A DNA stretch of 64,000 nucleotides from Ampelocalamus luodianensis (GCA_036346255.1 CM070620.1:33725609-33789608), one strand, 5' to 3'; positions 1-11,197 are shown, counted from the first letter of the stretch. The notes: generated by a model not told the origin, from the letters alone. Numbers and translations are program-made.

Positions 1-45
1 TTGCATGCACCTTACTCTCTTATGTTCGCTTTGTACGTTTACTGT
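1..45. other. Flanking DNA left of solo LTR
   Basis: Short stretch that ends in ACTGT (41-45), the left target-site duplication of the solo LTR that follows. Its style, with short TTTACT-type words, resembles 811-900 and the intron-like parts of 14000-15700. It is therefore probably the same host sequence, an intron of the broken minus-strand PMD-like gene. Too short to say more. Confidence 0.5.
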
Positions 46-144
46 TGACGAGTATCTAATAATCCTCATTTTATTACTCCATAATCATGTAATATGACGT
101 CACATGAAATACCCCTTAATGTTATAAGGGGGGAGCAAGTTAAG

Positions 145-335
145 TGGTCGTAAGCTCTTCTACAACCACCCCTAGTCGTAGGCATTTCTACGACTATGGT
201 GTAATCGTAAGCCCTGCTACGATTATGTCTGGTCGTAAGTCTTTCTACGACCAGTACCCAGTCGTAAGCTTTTTCTACGACTACCCCCTAAGTCGTAAGT
301 CCTGCTACGACCAACCCTGCTACGATTTCCTCACA
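145..335 (+). repeat. Array of GTCGTA...TACGAC hairpin units in LTR U3
   Basis: About six imperfect units of roughly 28-30 bp, each opening with GTCGTA(A/G)G and closing with CTACGA(C/T). Every unit is itself a short inverted repeat with a loop of 5-9 bases. The array lies upstream of the TATA box in the U3 part of the solo LTR. Confidence 0.8.
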
Positions 336-554
336 ATTAACTAGGTCCACTCGTCAGAAGACCTATTTATTAGTGAGGATCTGAGCAGTCAAATTAAGTA
401 GTTATATCAGGCATAACTACAAATGATTCTCCACTATCTCTAATGAGTAACGGTTGGACAGCATGGGGAGGTTACTACTCCGGTAATTACTCTCATTATT
501 ACGCAATAATGAGCGCTTAATTGACGTGGAATGACAACTGTCCCTACAGCATAG

Positions 555-562
555 TATAAATA
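555..562 (+). promoter_or_regulatory. TATA box of solo LTR
   Basis: TATAAATA about 245 bp before the LTR end, downstream of the hairpin array. Its position fits an LTR core promoter on the plus strand. Confidence 0.6.
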
Positions 563-810
563 GGTGTCTCTTGGAGATAATAAGAGAGGCTTTTTGAGAG
601 ACAGTCAGTAGCAATATTAGCGCAAGCCTTTTCACTGATTGTAATCAGGATACCCAATACATTACACAGGAGTAGGGTTGTTATTCTCACCAGAGAAGGC
701 CCGAACCATATAAAAATCCCCGTGTCTCCTTTGTCTGTGTGATCAATTGTGGAGACCCTTCGAATCAAATAATCTTTACTTAAGATCGGTTCTAAAACAC
801 CAACAACTGT

Positions 811-1015
811 GTTTGCTGTTGTTTACTATGTGTAATGTGTCTATTTACTGCATATATTACAATGTTTTACTACGATGCGGTGCATACTTTGAAATCCGTC
901 GCCCTCCACCTCTTCTTAGGTAGGATGGAACAGCGATGATGCTGGGACGTAGACGGCACCTCCTAGATGCACCGGGGGAGGTGGCGATGCTGGTGCTGGC
1001 GCCGTTGTGGCCGGG
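811..1015 (-). pseudogene. Fragment of broken PMD-like gene (Ala/Pro-rich linker)
   Basis: Between the solo LTR and the copia LTR. Read on the minus strand, roughly 920-1015 gives an Ala/Pro/Thr-rich peptide (PATTAPAPASPPPPV and onward), and 811-900 is AT-rich with TTTACT words like the intron-like parts of 14000-15700. The minus-strand sequence entering the copia element from the other side (about 13383-13450) is likewise Ala/Pro/Ser-rich. I infer that both are halves of one linker exon of the PMD-like gene, split by the copia insertion. No domain is visible in this piece. Confidence 0.45.
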
Positions 1016-1395
1016 TTAAGGATCACGGGAAGGCTACGATAGCCCAAAACAAAATTTTTACCGCACAACCAAGGAACTCTGCTAGTAATAGGTCACGAGA
1101 TTACCACTAGACGCGCCGACTCGTAGCGAAAGTAGAGTCGATGTAGCGAGTAGATGTAGACGTAGTTGTAGTTGTACTTGTCGCACATCTTCTTCTACTG
1201 CTCCGATGAATGTCATGAGTTGCGGATCGTCCTAGTGCTGGTGCTTTGCAACAACACCTCTAAGGTATCCACACGTACGGGGTAGGGGCACCATGCACAG
1301 GAGTAGTAGCACCGGCGTCGTGGTTGAGGAAGGCGTGGCTATTAGGGTTTTGGGGAATTCTTCAAAAGCTTACTTAACCCCATGCCACCGCCCCT

Positions 1396-1404
1396 CTATT
1401 TATA
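1396..1404 (-). promoter_or_regulatory. TATA box of copia LTR
   Basis: Minus-strand TATAAATAG. The same position in the other LTR (12006-12014) reads TATAAACAG, one substitution away. Confidence 0.55.
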
Positions 1405-1629
1405 GGCATCCATAATGGGTCTTCAACTTGAGGCCCATTAGGAACTAGAGGCCTATAAGAATTCAGATCACCATCCAAATCAAATCGTTGCCCTTTAAGT
1501 GTGTGACCCCATAGGTTCATGCGCGATCGGTTGTGACTCGGAAACTCTGTTTCGACCACGAGTCGTCAGCGGTACCTAGCAGCACATAACGATTCCCGAA
1601 CACTAATAGAATATATCAGACAAACCTTA

Positions 1630-2010
1630 AACCAATATGATCCATGACCAGGTCCGTATCATTTATGACCAGCTCGAAAACAGTTATGACCAGTCCAGGT
1701 GTAGCTACGATCAGTCTGTAACTCCTTACGACCAGTTTGCAACACCTTACGACTAGTCTGTAACAACTTACGACCAGTCCGTGACTAACTCGTATCTCCA
1801 TACGACTAGTCTGTAACTGCATATCGTAACTATGTACGACCAGTCTCGACCAGTCTATGACCAGCTCGTAACTATGTGCGACCAGTCTACGACTAGCTCA
1901 TATCTCCATACGATCAGCTTGTAACTATGTACGACCAATTTCGATCAGTCTACAACCAGCTCGTAACTGTGTACGACCAGTGTACGACTAGCTCATATCT
2001 GGTCGAACAA
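1630..2010. repeat. Tandem array of TACGACCAGTCTGTAAC-like units
   Basis: About 15-20 degenerate copies of a 20-27 bp unit built on TACGACCAGTCTGTAAC inside the copia LTR. The homologous array in the other LTR (about 12236-12575) is shorter, so the array has gained or lost units since insertion. Confidence 0.75.
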
Positions 2011-2762
2011 AATGACATGTTTGTGTATTCTCCCTTTGCCTCACGACATCTAGTTGAACTCCAGGTGAGATAATTTGTGATCCATGGACTGTTCAATACT
2101 TTCTCAATCGAGTGTCAAATAACTTCATGTGGTCAACACTTCGACCACTAGTGGAATGTCCATGCACTTTCTTTATCCGATCACAACGAGGGGCCTAGAG
2201 ACATCTTTCCTGTTATGTTAGAGGGGAAAATCTCATATTTGATCAGTCACATTCCTCTGCATATTTCATAGTATACCCGAAAGCTACCTTTATAACTACC
2301 TAGTTACGAGTAGCATTTGGTAACCCCTAAGAGTGCTATTACACATGTAGAAAACCATGTTGATCTCAGGTCTAAGGATTGTACATTATCATTGCTTGAG
2401 ACCAATTGATGACACATGAAATCATAACAATCTCAACAGTGTCTCAAGGTGGGTCAAACCAATACCATGTTCTCTAACATGTGTCCATATTATTGGTTTG
2501 ATATCTCCATATCTATGACCTGTGAAACGTAGTCATCAACCAATACATATGCTAGTCTATTCATATGTGTTCTCATATGTTTCTGACTAGGGAACGTTTA
2601 GCAATAATCATCGTAGAAATACAGAGTTTCATAATTAAGTCACATACTTGATGATAAATATTAACGATATTATTCTATGAACAAGATAACATATTATCCA
2701 ATGTTACGAACATATTGAAATATAATAATCTCTATGATTGCCTCTAGGGCATATTTCCAATA

Positions 2763-2775
2763 GTCTCCCACTTGC
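2763..2775 (-). other. Copia polypurine tract
   Basis: On the minus strand GCAAGTGGGAGAC immediately precedes the LTR. It lies 3' of the pol stop, where plus-strand DNA priming occurs in LTR retrotransposons. Confidence 0.7.
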
Positions 2776-2782
2776 ACTAGAG

Positions 2783-3133
2783 TCAATCATTTAAGTATCT
2801 AATACTAATAGTTCTTCTGTGTGTCTCATGCTTTGACTGTGTGAGAGGCTTTGTCAACGGATCAGCAATATTTAAATCCGTGTGAACTTTGCATATTTTA
2901 ACATCTCCTCTATCCACTAATTCGCAAATGAGATGGTAACGCCTGAGTATATGCTTGGACTTCTGATGGGATCTAGGCTCCTTAGCCTGTGCAATGGATC
3001 CATTATTGTCACAATAGAGATTAATTGGGCTCGAGGCACTCGGAACCATACCCAACTCAGCAATGAAATTCCTTATCCAAACACCTTCCTTCGCAGCTTC
3101 AGAAGCCGCAATGTACTCGCCTCCGTCGTAGAA
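2783..3133 (-). pseudogene. Copia pol: RNase H domain
   Basis: C-terminal part of pol, which would degrade RNA in RNA-DNA hybrids during reverse transcription. Visible are the YCDNNGSIAQAKEP segment with its catalytic-type Asp, followed by a His-Ile-rich helix (SKHILRRYHLICELV) and the LNIADPLTKPL tail typical of copia RNase H. It ends RYLND then stop at 2783. A TGA stop and a frame change near 3110-3133 separate it from the RT part, so the protein is broken. The last codons overlap the segment repeated beyond the right LTR (13340-13382). Confidence 0.85.
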
Positions 3134-4401
3134 TCAGAAAACTGTCTCTTGCTTGGAACTTTTCCAGCTCACTACTCCTTCATTCAAAACGAATACAAAA
3201 CCAGATTGTGAACGATAATTATCTCTGTTGGTTTGAAAGCTTGCATCGGGGTTACCATTTACAACAAGATCTTCATCACTGCCATAAACTAGGTACGCAT
3301 CCTTAGTCCTTCTTAAGTACTTAAGAATGTTTTTCACAGCTGTCAAGTGACCTTCACCTAGATCAGCTTGGTATCTACTTGTAACACTTAGAGCATATGA
3401 TACATCTGGTCGAGTACATATCATGGCGTACATGATAGATCCAGTGGTTGAAGCATATGGAATACCATTCAAATGGTCTCGCTCATTAGATGTTGAAGGA
3501 CACCGACTCTTGCTAAGACTTATGCCATGTGACATAGGCAAGAACCCCTTCTTGGCATCCTGCATGCTGAACTGAATCAACATCTTGTCAATATAAGTAC
3601 TTTGGCTAAATCCAATTAGCCTTCTCGATCTATCTCTATAGATCTTTATCCCTAAGATATATGCTGCCTCTCCTAGGTCCTTCATAGAAAAACTATTTTT
3701 CAATGATGCCTTCATAGATCCAGCATAGGAATGTTATTCCCAATCAATAATATGTCATCCACGTATAAGATTAGAATTACAAGTGCGCTCCCACTAACCT
3801 TCATGTAAACACAAGGTTCTTCTTTGTTCTTGACGAAACCAAACCTTTTGATCTCCTCATTAAAACGTATATTCCAACTCCGAGATGCTTGCTTCAACCC
3901 ATAAATGGATTTCTGAAGTTTGCACACTTTACTAGTATTCTTTGGATCGACAAAACCTTCGGGCTATGTCATGTACACATCATCACTTAGGTTTCCATTA
4001 AGGAAAGTTGTTTTGATATCCATTTGCCATATCTCATAGTCGAAATATGCTGCAATAGCTAGAATGATCCGTATAGATTTAAGCATCGCTACAGGTGAGA
4101 AAGTCTCATCGTAGTCAACCCCTTGAACTTGTCGAAACCCTTTTGCGACTAGTCGAGCTTTATGAATATGAACATTTCCATCCATGTCAATCTTTTTCTT
4201 ATAGATCCATTTACACTCAATGGTTTTAACACCATCAAGTGGATCGACCAGGTTCCAAACCTGATTATCTCTCATGGAGTCTATCTCGAATTTCATGGAT
4301 CCAAGCCATTTCTCAGAGTCTGGGTCTATCATCGCTTCCTCATAAGTCTTTGGCTCATCATTATTCAATAATAATACGTCATGCCCATACCTTATAGGCA
4401 A
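3134..4401 (-). pseudogene. Copia pol: reverse transcriptase (RVT_2 type)
   Basis: Three consecutive minus-strand frames cover one RT domain. 3964-4401 has the N-terminal part (KWLGSMKFEIDSM, ARLVAKGF, YDETFSPVA, QMDIKTTFLNG with a catalytic Asp). 3712-3927 has SIYGLKQASRSWN and the YVDD active-site box. 3134-3715 has the thumb/connection (YIDKMLIQFSMQDAK, CTRPDVSYAL). Stops or frame changes occur near 3960 and 3712. The domain order is normal for copia, where integrase precedes RT. It is recognisable but could not be translated as one protein. Confidence 0.9.
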
Positions 4402-4867
4402 CTAACGTGGCCTTTTAGATCTACATAGGACTGATGCCTCATCTATAGGTTCAACAACATTTTGTTCTTCCTGTAGAGATTCAGTAGGAGTTAAAACATT
4501 TTCAGATGTTTCCCGAGTTTCTTCGAGTTGCACCTTTCTCCCATTGACTCCTTTTGAAAGAAACTCTTTCTCCAAAAAGACACCATTTCGGGCAACAAAA
4601 ACTTTGCCCTCTTCTTGGTTTTAGAAGTGATATCCTTTGGTTTCCCTAGGATATCCTACAGCATTTATCTGACTTGGGTGTGAGTTTATCATACGTCAAA
4701 CGTTTAATATAGACCTCACATCCCCAAATCTTTAGAAAAGACAAACTAGAACTCTTCCCAATCCACATCTCATGTGGTCTCTTATCTACTGATTTAGATG
4801 GTACCTTATTTAAAGTGAAAGTGGTAGTTTCTAGAGTGTAACCCTAAAAAGATAATGACAGATCTGA
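4402..4867 (-). pseudogene. Copia pol: integrase C-terminal/linker region, decayed
   Basis: No long frame survives. Short minus-strand stretches in different frames resemble the post-integrase linker of copia pol, including a region around 4620-4800 reading like SVDKRPHEMWIGK and FLKIWGCE. At least two frameshifts are needed to connect the integrase core to the RT frame. Confidence 0.6.
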
Positions 4868-5377
4868 TTAGCACATCATCGATCGAACCATGTCCAATAA
4901 TGTCCGATTACACCGCTCAGACACCCCATTCCATTGTGGAGTGCCCGGTGGTGTAAGCTGTGGAATAATTCCACATTGCTTCAAATGATCACCAAATTGA
5001 TAGCTCAAAAATTCACCTCCACAATCAGATCGTAAAGACTTGATTGTCTTGCCAAGTTGATTCTGTACCTCACTCTGGAACTCCTTGAACTTTTCAAAGG
5101 ATTCTGACTTGTGCCTCATTAAATACATATATCCATATCTACTATAGTCATCGGTGAAAGTAATGAAGTATTGAAAACCATGTCTAGCTCTCGTGCTCAT
5201 TGGTCCACACACATTAGTATGTATGAGTGCCAACAAGTCGGACGCCCTCTCATTCCTACCAGTGAAAGGTGTCTTGGTCATTTTTTCAAGTAAATAAGAT
5301 TCACACATTTCAAATGATTCCAAATCAAATGAGTTTAGAATTCCATCATCATCAAGATTATGTGACCCAAATGACAA
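4868..5377 (-). pseudogene. Copia pol: integrase core
   Basis: A 169-residue minus-strand frame. The DD-E integrase residues are visible: Asp in FTDDYSRYGY, Asp in SLRSDCGGEF, and Glu in NGVSERCNRTLLDM. This enzyme would insert the cDNA copy into the genome. The upstream zinc-binding part is degraded, although the DLLALIHTNVCGPM entry segment is kept. Both ends run into frame changes. Confidence 0.88.
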
Positions 5378-5379
5378 TG

Positions 5380-5880
5380 CTAAATAAAAGTGGAATTCAT
5401 ATTATTAGGCCGAAGCCTCTTCGCATTAATATTATAGACGGGTGCATCATCAAGATTTAAAATAAGCAACGCATTCAAAACAGGTGCATAGCCATAAAAC
5501 ACTTCATTCAAAAATATAGAACAACTATTGTTCTCAATAATGAATTTATAACCCTCTGCCATCAAGCATGATGCAGAGATAATATTTCTACTTATGGTTG
5601 GAATGTAATAAAAATTATTTAATTCCATAATAAATACTGATGGCAAGAGTAATGGCAAAGTCCCAATGGCTAATGCAGCAACCCTTGCTTTATTCCCAAC
5701 GCGAAGATCCATCTCGCCTCTTGCAACTCTCCTACTCCTTGTTAGACTCTACATCGAATTGCAAATATGAGCAACCGATCCGGTATCAAATACCCAAGAG
5801 TTAATAGAAGATTCAGTAAGAAAAACATCTATAACATTAATACCTGAAGTGGAAGGTTTAATCTCACCATTCTTTTTCAG
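5380..5880 (-). pseudogene. Copia pol: protease and pre-integrase region
   Basis: Minus-strand reading gives INSWVFDTGSVAHIC near 5760-5805, with the DTGS active-site box of a retropepsin-type aspartic protease. The 110-residue frame at 5380-5712 follows (LNNFYYIPTISRNIISASCL), the protease C-terminal and pre-integrase part. A stop lies between the two pieces, near 5713-5756. The protease would cut the gag-pol polyprotein. Confidence 0.82.
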
Positions 5881-6711
5881 ATCAACTAGGTATTTCTTGC
5901 AGTTCCTCTTCCAATGGCCTGGCTCTTTGTAGTAAAAACATTCATTCTCTTGAGTCAGGCCAGACTTAGTCTTGAGCTTAGGTTTGTTAGTTTGGATCTT
6001 ATCCGAAGCTTTAGCCTTGCCCTTTCCTTTGACCCTAGTCTAAGCCTTCTTCTCGAAGCTTGTACTGTTTTGCACAATCATCACATGATTGTTGCTTTTC
6101 TTAATGCTGTCCTCTGTAGTCTTGAGCATCATATGCAATTCGGTGAGATTCTTGTCTAAACTATTTATATGGAAGTTCAGAATGAATAGCCCATAGCTTG
6201 TACGAAGCGAAGTAAGAATCAAATCAGTAGCCAACTCTTGGCTAAGCGAAAAACCAAGTTTGTCCAAGCTCTGTGTGTAACCAACTATTTTAATCACATG
6301 AGGGCTCACCGGACTACCCTAAGCTAGCTTGCACCCAAATAATTTCTTTGAGATTTCATATCTCTCAGTTCTTGCTTGTGTCTCAAACATGCCTTTGAGC
6401 ACCACGATCATATTGTGGGCTTCTATGTTTTCAAACTGCTTCTGAAGGTCTGAGTTCATAGCAGCCAACATGAGATAGCTAACATCAAGGGACTCATCAC
6501 ATGCCTTTTTATAGGCATTTTTAAGAGCAACAACAACATTTTCAGCAGGCATCTCTGGAATTGGTTCCTCTAGAATATGCTCCTTTTTATTTTGCCTAAA
6601 AATAATTCTTAGGTTGCGGGACCAGTCTGCAAAATTTGTTCCATTCATTTTTTCCTTTTCAAGTATCGAACGTAAAGCAAAGCTGGATGTAGGTACAATA
6701 GTTGGTGCCAT
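5881..6711 (-). pseudogene. Copia gag
   Basis: Starts at the ATG at 6711 (MAPTIVPTSSFALRSILEKE), followed by NFADWSRNLRIIFRQNK, the usual N-terminal copia gag region (UBN2 family). The frame stops at 6319, resumes at 6309-6040, and shifts again before a zinc-knuckle region near 5905-5945 reading CFYYKEPGHWKRNC. The second position of that CX2CX4HX4C knuckle is Tyr instead of Cys, so the knuckle is damaged. Gag would form the particle coat and bind RNA. The start is chosen because it is the first Met of the recognisable gag domain. Confidence 0.85.
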
Positions 6712-7692
6712 GATCTACAACATAAAATATGCAAAACTAAGACATGTTCAAGAAAAGTAACTTATATCAAACAATTTAATAAAAATACTCCCACTAAATA
6801 CCATATCCCTCTTATGACATTCAGTGATTAAAGACCCACAATCAGTTAATCTACTAGTGAGCTTTGGCATCACTGCTAGAAGATTAGTGAATTGGTAAGC
6901 AACCAATTGCTAATCATATCTCCATATGACTCTTGTTATTGGGCAACATCTCTATGCTCCGGCACCCAACCCTATGCCCCAAGGTCTATAACCATTATGA
7001 TGACCTTGTCAAGTTAAACCAATGCTATGCGTGTAAGTGTTTGACACAAACCCATCTAGTCAAGGAAAGTTAATGGCACTCTGCTTTGGCAAGACCTACC
7101 ATTAAAATACATGACTTTGAATGGTGCAGCAAATTGGGAGGGCATCAATTTAACTTAATATTATATGAGGGGAATTTACTTCAACCATGTTAAAAGCATG
7201 CATTGAAATAAAACAGGAATATAAAGGCATTAAAAAACAATCACATTGCATCGTGATATAGTATAACCCTTCCACATGGTGATCTCCATCGTCGTGCTTC
7301 CTGTTCGCCATGTCTCCAAGTGGCCAATACCACCAAGTACTCCCACTAAGTTATTACTCCTAATAGCACTAGTGATAAATTACAGGGAGTGAAGAAGCAT
7401 CACAAGTCGACACACAGGCCGTTATACAAAAGTAGATAGCCTTGGGCTGCAATAAACATGATACGTAGGTCATGAACATTACACAAACATGCATCACATA
7501 CATCATGGGTCATACTATTCACAAAATCCTGCAAAAACTAGTTAGACATAGAATCGCATTCCATCTAACAGATGAAGTGAACTAGCAATACCAAAACCAA
7601 GTTATGATCCTAGTCCACAGGGGTGGCAACCCGCACCAGAAGGGTGGTAGCCCTATCCATATGCCATGGCCCTTTTTGGTGGTTTCGCTCGC
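6712..7692 (-). other. Copia 5' untranslated leader, part 1
   Basis: Non-coding stretch between the gag start and the nested solo LTR. It contains GGGTGGCAACCC and GGGTGGTAGCCC words near 7620-7660; a similar GGGTGGCAGCCC lies just across the solo LTR at 11218-11229, which supports continuity of the leader. No ORF of note. Confidence 0.65.
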
Positions 7693-8055
7693 CGTAACAA
7701 CCTAAATTTCAAATTTCAGAAGAAAATAAAACTTAATTATTTTTGTGGAATTTTCTGAGATTTTTAAAAGCTTTTTGTAATTATTTTAAAGTCAAAACAA
7801 ATTTATTTGCAAAAGTAATTACCAAATAATAGTCGGAGATATTTTATAAAAGTCCCAAAAAACTCTAGGAATTTTTGTGAATTTTTATAGAACTTTTGGG
7901 ATTTATTTGCTATTTTCTAAAGCTTAAGTGAATTAACAGAATTAGTTTAATTGTTAAATCAATTTAAAATCCCAAACTCGTTTTGGACCGAAACCCAAAC
8001 TCCAGTCCAAACCCTTTCTCACGCGCGGCCCGAACTGGCCCAAGCCACGCCGCTG

Positions 8056-8058
<3 letters not shown>

Positions 8059-8087
<29 letters not shown>
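8059..8087. repeat. (CT)n microsatellite
   Basis: About 14 uninterrupted CT dinucleotides inside the solo LTR, upstream of its TATA box. Confidence 0.9.
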
Positions 8088-8090
<3 letters not shown>

Positions 8091-8698
8091 TCTGGTCCCA
8101 CCTGTCACCCTCCCACGCGCACGCGCGCTGAAACCGCATCAACACCTATCAACCATTGGATCAAAATCCAAGGGCCAGCTTTTGCGTGAACTTCGGACGT
8201 CCCAAACATCCAATGTGCGTGAGCCGTCATTTTTAAGATAGATGGCCCAGATTCATTGTATCTCTCACACGTACCGAACATCTCGATTGTTGTGGATCGT
8301 TCGATCTTAATCTAACGGCCCACGCGACGCCCCACATCTCTCAGCCCAACTCGAACATCCAAATCAACCTGGATCGTCCGATTTTAATCATACGGCTTAG
8401 CTCAACCTATTTCCTTCTCCTCTTCACCTTCACTGCCAAGTGGGTCCCCGCTACAGTGTCATCTCCTTCCCCGTTTTCTTCTTCACCGAGTCAATTGCCA
8501 TGGCCGCACACGATTGAGCTCTGTAATGGCCTTATCCCAACCGCCCCCACTCCTCGCGCATGCGTGCGCACGACTGCGTCCACCACCACTGTACCTCCCC
8601 ACCTTCTTTCCCCTTTCTTTGCGACGGTTTCGCCCACGACACCGAAACCGCCACCATGACCTCCACGACCTCCACGCCGCACCACTGCCCTCGGCCCC

Positions 8699-8707
8699 TA
8701 TAAAAGG
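8699..8707 (+). promoter_or_regulatory. TATA box of nested solo LTR
   Basis: TATAAAAGG in a GC-rich context on the plus strand, about 1.0 kb into the LTR. Confidence 0.6.
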
Positions 8708-10485
8708 ATAGCCTGGGTGTGCATTTCTCCACACAATCCAACGCCACCATCCTTTGTCACCCTCTCGCTTTGTAGCGCCCAAGATTTGGAGTTCTTCACC
8801 AGCGGTTGAAGTTCACTTCTTCCCTGATTCCGGCATCGTCGAGCCCGCTCTGCCCCCTTCATCCACATCTTCGGCTTCATAACATTGCTCTGAAGCTCGT
8901 GCGCACATCCACTTCGCTGAAGGACCCCCGCAACATCTTCTTCGTCGTTGACCTCATCTCACCGCCGCTAAAGCCCGCCGACGACGACCTTTTAGCCGCG
9001 CCCGCTTGCAACTAAGGTGAGCATCATATTCAGTGTGTTACCCTCTTTCGTTTGGAACCACCGGTGAGGCTAACCCCGGCGTGAAACGTCGGCGAGCCCG
9101 TCACCAAGCGCCTCCCCTCGTCGGTCCTACGTGGCTCAGCCACGTCACCTCCACCTCAGCACCACATGCGTGTTTTTTGCTGAGTCAGCACTAGCGTGGC
9201 GTCACATCAACGCCTACGCCAGCCTCGCAAAACCCTGTTTACTATTTCGTACACCGAGTTCACCGTGGGCAGTTAACAGCGCATGGACTTAGTCCATTGA
9301 CCGCGGTCCCACATGTCAGTGACACATTTCCTTTCCATTAGAAAAATCAATCGGTCGGGAAATTGATTTCCTAAGGGCTGATGTCATCTTGCGCATTATT
9401 TCGAATTTCCTTTAAAAAATAATTCGGGGAAATCTTTTAAAATAAGATTTAGGGTTAAAACTTCTAAAATTCATGTCTTTTGCACCCGAACTTTGATTGA
9501 GCCCATTCAAATTTCTAAATTTGTATAAAATCATTATCTAGATAAATAAACTAAAATATTTATATTTAGAGTTAATTTGATCTATGTTTTTGAATTTATT
9601 TGAATTTTAATTGAATTTGTCGTATTTTCACGTATAGACTTCGACGACTCCGGAGAGTTCGATCCTTCAGAGGATTTAGAGTACCAAGACTTCAACGAAT
9701 GCAAGTTATACCATTGACCATGTTGACACCAATATTTTAAAGTTATTTAAATTTAGTTTTTAAATTATTATTGCATGCATACTTGTATTCAATTATTTTA
9801 ATTCCCTATTTTAATTACTTAGTTATCCCAGTTCCTCTTGTATGGCCAATTTGAATGTTGAATATCATTACCTTGTCACCAATAGATAAAGTAATATTTG
9901 GAATAACCTTATGCTTAGCCAATGCTTAGACCACAATTGTGATTTTGGAAGGATTTAGCCAAATCATTTCAAACCTGGTTTAAAATTTGAATCTATGGTA
10001 TTGCTTTACCATAGAAAGTTTATAAAGATGGTTTTATTTAAAATAAAATAAAAAAAATGGGTTTGGACTTGGGCGAAATGGATGAATGGTAGGTGCAGAT
10101 TTATGCACGGGCTTAATCTGGTTAAGATTAAGGCCCAAGGTTTATTTTTGGAAGACGCCCAAGTTAGTTAAGGACTGGTCTTTGAGCTGTATCTTGCTAT
10201 GTCGTACCGTACCACCACATGTCTTGTCTAGACAGGATTTGGCTTAATAATTTGTGATGCCTCATTGTTATTTGTGCCATGTTGTTGTATTGGTATCGGT
10301 CAGACAGTAGTCTCACCTAGTGCAAGAGGGGGCTCCTGAAGGATGGTTAATCCAATGGAAGTGAAACCTTAGCGGGCATGAATACTTTAAGGTAGAACAT
10401 TGTAACGCCCTGGTGATAATTGCTTAGTCGCATGCCTTTGGAAGTGTGCATTGGCCGACATTAATAGCAAATTATCTCGTATGGG

Positions 10486-10556
10486 TAAAGCTGTACAAAC
10501 TTTGCTGAGTAGAAACTATTCGAATAGCCGTGTCCGCGGTCATGGACATGCTAGTA
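10486..10556 (+). repeat. Conserved LTR module with TTCGAA palindrome
   Basis: GGGTAAAGCTGTACAA, then CTATTCGAATAG (10516-10527), then CCGTGTCCGCGGTCATGG. The same module recurs at 17460-17525 (plus), and in opposite orientation around 28187, 39284 and 50740. CTATTCGAATAG is a perfect 12-bp palindrome. Confidence 0.75.
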
Positions 10557-11197
10557 AAACCACTTAAAGTTAGACTTTGTTTTTTATTTTAAAATGTTTT
10601 ATCAAATGATTTGAGGATGGTTAGTCCTCGTGGTAAAATTTGGGCGATTAGCCATGTGATAGGAGGGTATCCTTCACTATTCAATCATGGAGGTTATCCA
10701 CACTATAAAACTGTCATTTCAAATCTGATTTTAGATATAGTATAAAAATGGCCTTGGAAATTAATATGAGTATTTACACTGAAACTGCTGCTTTACGCAA
10801 AATGAACCCTGCCAGTCTCATTTGGTTACCTTATGCATGCATCATAATTCAATATTGGGTGTAACTTGCGAGCACGGTAGTAGTGCTCACTCTTGCTGAA
10901 TAATCTTTATTCAGGAGAAGACTTCTACCAGGATGGTGAGGATCCAGACGCTTAGGCCTACGCCCCCAGACGATTGCCTATGGTGAATCATGTGGCATAT
11001 TACTACTGCTTTTGCTTTTGTTGTGATATTTGTTTATTTGGCCTCAGGCCCGTTTGTATTAAACTCTGAAATATTAATGTTATTTAATTTCCCGTGATAT
11101 GATTGTGATATCATTTTTGAATAACTATGTACACTGGAAATCCTAGACCAGTGTATGAACACAGAGAATTTGGGATCCTTTGTTCCCGTGTTTGACA

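Larger units (their letters stand above)
46..805 (+). mobile_element. Solo LTR, probably Ty3/gypsy
   Basis: The 760-bp unit begins TGACGAG and ends CACCAACA, so it has TG...CA termini. ACTGT lies directly on both sides (41-45 and 806-810), a perfect 5-bp target duplication. No primer-binding site follows the right end, so this is a solo LTR left by LTR-LTR recombination. It reads on the plus strand: a TATA box at 555-562, then a transcribed-type region with ACAGGAGTAGGG and GGCCCGAACC words that look like the R/U5 part of grass gypsy LTRs. The gypsy assignment is an inference from these words; the solo-LTR call is seen directly. Confidence 0.85.
1016..2762 (-). repeat. Copia 3' LTR (left copy)
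   Basis: Homologous along its length to 11631-13339. The end facing the internal region, read on the minus strand, begins TATTGGAAATATGCCC, with an AAGTGGGAGACT purine tract just outside it. The outer end reads TTAAGGATCAC where the other copy has TGAAGGATCGC, so the terminal TG has mutated. It contains a TATA box and a tandem array. Many substitutions separate it from the right LTR, so the insertion is not recent. Confidence 0.9.
7693..11197 (+). mobile_element. Gypsy-type solo LTR nested in copia leader
   Basis: Starts with CGTAACAACC (terminal T apparently mutated to C) and ends TTTGACA, with a TATA box, a (CT)n run and the palindromic module described separately. It resembles the LTRs at 15761 and 26670 in layout: a GC-rich middle, a spliced-leader-like part, then the GGACTTGGGC, ACCACCACATGT and TCGAATAG segments. 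Both flanks are copia leader, so it was inserted there. No internal region, PBS or PPT is present. I could not find a clear target duplication (CTCGC against TGAGA). Confidence 0.75.

Noticed and set aside
144..344. 66-residue plus-strand ORF with repeated SRRHFYDY-like units
   Set aside because: The repetition is the DNA hairpin array of the LTR, not a protein signal.
8456..8782. Overlapping ORFs on both strands in a GC-rich stretch
   Set aside because: Inside the solo LTR at 7693-11197. Frames are open because of GC-rich composition; no motif is present and the region matches other LTRs in layout.
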